A program made the translations under genes and the position numbers. 59,139 nucleotides of DNA from Oceanospirillaceae bacterium (GTDB lineage: Bacteria > Pseudomonadota > Gammaproteobacteria > Pseudomonadales > Balneatricaceae). Shown here in pieces: positions 55,398 through 59,139 of the stretch (position 1 is the first letter of the stretch; each line of letters begins with the position of its first letter). Where the stretch lies: contig JABSRA010000021.1 in assembly GCA_013215445.1 (NCBI GenBank), positions 1 through 59,139 on the forward strand, given 5' to 3'. The notes beneath the pieces were generated by a model. That model was not told where the DNA came from, did not search any database, and worked only from the letters and a program-made list of their open reading frames with translations.

Positions 55398-58052
55398 GTG
55401 AATAATTTAGACTTACCAGACATAACCCTGGAAAACGACGAGTGGTTAGCGGCTCTTAATGATGTGTTACATCACAGTGGCGAGCAACGCGCCAGAGAAC
55501 TGTTGAGCCTGTTACAAAATGCGCTGATCAGTAAAAACATCCCGCTGGCAGATATCCCGCTAAATACTCCCTATAGAAACACCATCAATGTCGATCAGCA
55601 GCCCGCTTACCCGGGCAACCCTGAACTCGAAGCGCAAATAGAGAATATAATCCGCTGGAATGCAGCGGCAATGGTACTGCGAGCCAATGATTTGGGCACG
55701 GGCGTCGGCGGTCATATCTCCACCTACCAATCAGCAGCCACCATGTTAGAGGTGGGTTTCAATCATTTTTTCAAACAGCGCAGTGCCCACTATGGCGGTG
55801 ATCAGTTACACGTTCAGGCCCACGCCTCACCCGGCCTCTATTCAAGGGCGTATTTAGAGGGCAGATTGAGTCTGTCACAACTGCAAAACTTTCGCCGCGA
55901 ACTACAGCCCGGCGGAGGCTTGAGTTCATACCCTCACCCGCGCAGGATGCCCGACTTTTGGCAGGGCCCCACCGCGTCCATGGGCCTGTCGACCCCCTCG
56001 GCCATATACCAGGCTCGCTTTATGCGGTATTTAGAAAATCGCGGACTGAAAAAAGCCAATGGCGGTAAAATCTGGTGCTTTATTGGCGATGGCGAATCCG
56101 ATGAGCCCGAGGTTTTGGGCACGATCAACATGGCCACCCGCGATAATCTCGACAATTTAGTGATGGTGGTCAATTGTAATCTGCAGCGCCTCGATGGCCC
56201 GGTCAGAGGCAACGGAAAGATCATTCAAGAATTAGAGCGCAACTACCGAGGCGCAGGCTGGAACGTTATTAAAGTTATCTGGGGCAGTGAGTGGGACGCA
56301 CTATTCGCCAGAGATAATGAAGGGATATTACAGGCCCGTATGGACAGAGCGGTGGATGGTGACTACCAATTTTATAGTGTATCCGATGGCGATACCGTCA
56401 GAGAGCACTGGATTGATAACGACCCGCGTATTGCAGCCTTGATGAAAACCCTCTCCGATGAGCAAGTTCGCTGTATCAAACGCGGTGGCCACGATAGAAA
56501 CAAACTCTATGCCGCCTTCGCCAAAGCGTTAGAAGAGAACGGCAAGCCGACCGTCATCTTGATTAAAACCTTGAAAGGAGAAGGCATGGGCGCCTGCGCT
56601 GAAGGAAAAAACACCGCCCACCAAAAGAAAAATTTAGACCGCCAAGAGCGAATTGCCATGGGCAGAAATTTTAATATACCCCTCGATGATGACGCACTAG
56701 CCAATGCAGATTTCTATACACCCGCTGCCGACAGTTCAGTTATCAGCTATCTACACCGCCAGCGCACCAACCTGGGCGGCTACTTGCCAAAGCGTGAAGT
56801 TAATTGCCCCAAACTTGATCCACCGCCACTGTCACTATTCGATAAAGTCACGCAGGGCTCAAAGCGCAGTCAATCGACCACTGGCGCATTTGTCCGCCTA
56901 CTCTCAACACTGATGAAAGATGCAACGCTGGGAAAATACATCGTACCCATCGTACCCGATGAGGCGCGTACTTTTGGCATGGAGCCACTGTTCAAGCAAT
57001 TTGGCATTTACTCTTGTGAAGGGCAAAAGTACCTGCCGGTAGATTCCAGCAGTTTACTCCCCTATCGAGAAGCCAAAGATGGGCAATTGCTGCAGGAGGG
57101 CATTTGCGAAATCGGCGCCATGGCATCTTTTATGGCAGCCGGCACCGCCTACGCCAATTATTGCGTCCCCAGCATCCCCTTCTATGTCTTTTATTCAATG
57201 TTTGGCTTTCAGCGCGTCGGCGATATGATCTGGGCCTGTGCCGATAGCATGGCCAAAGGGTTTTTACTCGGCGCCACGGCCGGGCGCACCACCCTCAACG
57301 GTGAAGGTTTACAACACCAAGATGGTCACTCGCACATTCTCGCCAGCACAGTACCCAACCTGCAGTGTTACGACCCTGCATTTGGCTATGAAGTGGCAAT
57401 TATTGTCCGCGAGGGAATCAAGCGCATGTACCGTGATGACGAAAATATTTTTTACTACATTACGCTCTACAACCAAAATTACCCGATGCCGACAATGCCC
57501 GCTGACATCGAAGCAGATGTGCTCAGAGGCATGTATAAATATCGCACTAGTAGCAAACAGGGCCACCAAGTTCACTTAATGGCCAGCGGCTGTATCATTC
57601 AAGAAGCCATCCAAGCCTGCCAGCTGCTAGAAAATTTTGGCATGCGTTGTGATATATGGAGTGTCACTAGTTACACCCAATTAGCGCGCAACGCGCAAAC
57701 AGTTGAAAGACACAATTATTTAAACCCAGAGCAACACTCTCTCAATCATATTGAGCAGATAACCAAAGGAGAAACAGGAGCTTACGTCACAGTAAGCGAC
57801 TATAGCCAATCTCTCGCGGCCAGTATTTCTCAATGGTTACCCTCTCTGCCGATCGTGCTGGGCACCGATGGTTTTGGTCTCTCTGAGGCGCGTGATACGC
57901 TGCGCGATTATTTTGCCGTGGATGCCAAGCACATTGCCTGGGGGGCTCTCACTAAAATCCACCAGCAGGGTGACATTAGCGCCGAGCAACTGGGAGGATT
58001 TCGCCAGTCGCTGGGTATTGATTCACAAAAGGCAGATCCCACCCAATGCTAA
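55398..58052 (+). CDS. aceE: Homodimeric pyruvate-dehydrogenase-type E1 (AceE/MdeB-like)
   Basis: A thiamine-diphosphate E1 subunit of 884 residues, very like E. coli AceE (887) throughout. The cofactor motif runs from GDGESDEPE (230-238) to VNCNLQRLDGPV (258-269). RTFGMEPLFKQFGIYS, then FYSMFGFQRVGDMIWA-like and GRTTLNGEGLQHQDGHSHIL, are conserved catalytic-core stretches. The start is GTG 55398; an ATG at 55387 ends after four codons. No E2 (aceF) or E3 gene follows, so it must use E2/E3 from elsewhere. Its position behind the gamma-family lyase and an Lrp regulator matches mdeB of P. putida, proposed to act on 2-oxobutyrate. A housekeeping aceEF is therefore expected elsewhere in the genome. 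Confidence 0.92.
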   Translation: MNNLDLPDITLENDEWLAALNDVLHHSGEQRARELLSLLQNALISKNIPLADIPLNTPYRNTINVDQQPAYPGNPELEAQIENIIRWNAAAMVLRANDLGTGVGGHISTYQSAATMLEVGFNHFFKQRSAHYGGDQLHVQAHASPGLYSRAYLEGRLSLSQLQNFRRELQPGGGLSSYPHPRRMPDFWQGPTASMGLSTPSAIYQARFMRYLENRGLKKANGGKIWCFIGDGESDEPEVLGTINMATRDNLDNLVMVVNCNLQRLDGPVRGNGKIIQELERNYRGAGWNVIKVIWGSEWDALFARDNEGILQARMDRAVDGDYQFYSVSDGDTVREHWIDNDPRIAALMKTLSDEQVRCIKRGGHDRNKLYAAFAKALEENGKPTVILIKTLKGEGMGACAEGKNTAHQKKNLDRQERIAMGRNFNIPLDDDALANADFYTPAADSSVISYLHRQRTNLGGYLPKREVNCPKLDPPPLSLFDKVTQGSKRSQSTTGAFVRLLSTLMKDATLGKYIVPIVPDEARTFGMEPLFKQFGIYSCEGQKYLPVDSSSLLPYREAKDGQLLQEGICEIGAMASFMAAGTAYANYCVPSIPFYVFYSMFGFQRVGDMIWACADSMAKGFLLGATAGRTTLNGEGLQHQDGHSHILASTVPNLQCYDPAFGYEVAIIVREGIKRMYRDDENIFYYITLYNQNYPMPTMPADIEADVLRGMYKYRTSSKQGHQVHLMASGCIIQEAIQACQLLENFGMRCDIWSVTSYTQLARNAQTVERHNYLNPEQHSLNHIEQITKGETGAYVTVSDYSQSLAASISQWLPSLPIVLGTDGFGLSEARDTLRDYFAVDAKHIAWGALTKIHQQGDISAEQLGGFRQSLGIDSQKADPTQC

Positions 58053-58515
58053 TTGCTAATGAGCACTCATCCAGAAACCGGAGCGTAGCGAACAGCGACT
58101 AAGGGTGCTAGATGCGCACCCTAGCAATGGTGTTAGCTCACTCCAAATAACCATATATAGCCCGAATACTGCCTGCAATATCCGGGTAGTAGAGCGAGTA
58201 GGTCCACGCCGTAAACAGCTGTTTCTGGATAGGCAATCACTGCTGAATATTTGTAAAGCCAGCACAGTTAAGCCGTGACTCTGTTTTTCGATAACATGGA
58301 CATAAGGTATAGGGGCATAGAGCCTATATCTTAACGCTATTTAATGAGTAGATAATGGCCGTTATGCAATGAGGATTTGGCACCCATAATGCTTTCATGG
58401 TGAACATTTTCAGATCAAATCAATAGCATAAACAGCAAGCCTTTATCACTGCCCTATCCTCCTCGGATCAGACAAATATGATAGAGGTATTAAAACTGGG
58501 CTGTGTCTGGTTTTC
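58053..58515. other. Intergenic region after the E1 gene
   Basis: About 460 bp without a gene. A stem at 58099-58124 (GGGTGC / GCACCC, extendable to CTA / TAG, 7-nt loop) lies about 47 bp after the E1 stop; it lacks a T-run, so it may be a 3'-end hairpin and not a self-sufficient terminator. The remainder is unremarkable. Confidence 0.45.
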
Positions 58516-58758
58516 TCAGTGTACTGGTAACCAATATTTAGTATTTTGATAAGGTGTATCGGCAGGCATCAAATGATTTTCGATGATGATTTTTTTATGG
58601 TTAGACCACTTGGACAAGGGAAACAGGTTTGCTGATACTTTATGGTTGCGCATAAAACGAACAAAGCTTCCATCTGCAATCGCCATCTCCAATCCCAACC
58701 TTATTCTCTGCTGCAAGTCCTCTCTATCAGGAGACACAAAAAAATACATGGCAAACGG
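58516..58758 (-). pseudogene. Remnant of a substrate-binding-type protein, cut by an IS
   Basis: Only the C-terminal 80 codons remain. The frame reads PFAMYFFVSPDREDLQQRIR, then GLEMAIADGSFVRFM and IIENHLMPADTPYQNTKYW, typical of the end of family-3-type periplasmic solute-binding domains. The frame is open up to about 58758, where the IS sequence begins, so the N-terminal part is missing on this side. The apparent ATG at 58749 is an internal codon. The rest of the gene may lie beyond the other end of the IS. Confidence 0.75.
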
Positions 58759-59139
58759 TGTTTTTCAAGGTAGTTGTCGCCTCAGTTTGATTTATGCCGC
58801 CTCTGTTTCTTTCATCTGAGTTTTGCATTTCTCTGGATTAAGAAGAACCTCACTAATTCTATTCCAGTTTCTAGTCTCACCTGACCATCTGCTTGGGTTT
58901 CTGATTTTTGCTGCGTCGTAAACGCGCTTTCTATTAGCTAATATCCCAATATCCTCCCCGTTATGCCGCTGGGCGGGAGTGACGAATTTTATACCACTAT
59001 GCTGGTGTTCTTCGTTGTACCAACACACGAAGTCTTTAACCCATAACCGCGCCGCTCTTAAATCTGAAAACGCTTTCTCTGGGTATTCAGGGCGATATTT
59101 AAGCGTCCTAAATATTGATTCCGAATAAGGGTTATCATT
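58759..59139 (-). mobile_element. IS3-family insertion sequence, right end (cut by window edge)
   Basis: The element is recognised by its transposase. The inner boundary is placed at 58759, where the terminus on the plus strand reads TGTTTTTCAAGGTAGTTGTC, so on the element's own strand it ends in CA as IS3-family ends do. The flanking host frame (the solute-binding remnant) resumes immediately outside. The other end and any target duplication are beyond the window, so the boundary is accurate to a few bases only. Confidence 0.65.
58792..59139 (-). CDS. IS3-family transposase OrfB, C-terminal part (cut by window edge)
   Basis: The frame is open from the window edge to the TAA at 58792-58794, giving 115 residues. 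It begins NDNPYSESIFRTLKYRPEYP, the segment that holds the third acidic residue (Glu) of the DDE catalytic triad in IS3-family integrase domains, and continues with ARLWVKDFVCWYNEEHQHSG and TPAQRHNGED, both typical. The upstream catalytic Asp residues and OrfA lie outside the window. Nothing suggests it is decayed. Confidence 0.88.
   Translation of the reverse strand, partial: NDNPYSESIFRTLKYRPEYPEKAFSDLRAARLWVKDFVCWYNEEHQHSGIKFVTPAQRHNGEDIGILANRKRVYDAAKIRNPSRWSGETRNWNRISEVLLNPEKCKTQMKETEAA

Noticed and set aside
55387..55401. Four-codon leader ORF overlapping the E1 start
   Set aside because: The AGAGG lies only one base before its ATG, so it is unlikely to be translated; the same AGAGG better serves the GTG start.
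1..59139. CRISPR arrays, toxin-antitoxin pairs, defence islands
   Set aside because: No regularly spaced repeats and no small paired genes of such families were seen anywhere in the window.

Overview
The window reads as a chromosomal segment of a moderate-G+C gammaproteobacterium. The gene set and order (ygfB-pepP-ubiH-ubiI, zapA-6S RNA-ygfA, argH / hemCDXY, hisBH-hisF / asmA-mutY-yggX-tRNA-Phe, fimT-pilVWX-pilY1) recall Pseudomonas and the marine Cellvibrionales-type relatives. This placement is inferred from synteny and protein likeness; no search was run.

Layout. 1-2035: the N-terminal part of a membrane sensor running off the left edge, a gene-poor stretch, and an LD-carboxypeptidase. 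2202-8572: an unrecognised protein with calcium-loop-like motifs, an Lrp regulator divergent from a class-V PLP enzyme, a YdcZ-type transporter, the aldo-keto reductase Tas and two unknown membrane proteins. 8916-13704: a diguanylate cyclase, then an XRE-cupin regulator divergent from tdh-kbl (threonine to glycine plus acetyl-CoA), ending in a bidirectional terminator. 13802-19755: rlmI and the ubiquinone/peptidase operon ygfB-pepP-ubiH-ubiI. 20057-21816: a coiled-coil gene, zapA, 6S RNA and 5-formyl-THF cyclo-ligase. 21857-25981: a LysE exporter with an AraC regulator, a GcvR-like ACT protein, a VF530 protein and argH. 26210-30729: the hemCDXY operon. 30853-36801: hisB-hisH-hisF without hisA, then divergent asmA-like, mutY and yggX. 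36946-37021: tRNA-Phe with a strong promoter, followed by about 900 bp without a gene. 37936-42697: a chemoreceptor with a duplicated sensor motif, two GNAT acetyltransferases and a MocR regulator. 42966-49960: a minor-pilin operon (fimT, pilV, pilW, pilX, pilY1). 50220-53276: an unknown protein, an MDR oxidoreductase and a LysR regulator. 53460-58052: an Lrp regulator, a gamma-family PLP lyase/synthase and a stand-alone E1 2-oxoacid dehydrogenase, laid out like mdeR-mdeA-mdeB of Pseudomonas putida. 58516-59139: a substrate-binding-protein gene cut by an IS3-family element that runs off the right edge.

Most of the window is housekeeping. The points most worth following are the mde-like cluster, whose lyase lacks the cysteine typical of methionine gamma-lyases; the absence of hisA from its usual slot, where a hairpin sits instead; the pilin cluster without pilE; the IS-interrupted binding-protein gene; the unrecognised 508-residue protein; and an 8-bp tandem repeat that runs into the end of an acetyltransferase gene. 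No CRISPR array, prophage or obvious defence system was seen.
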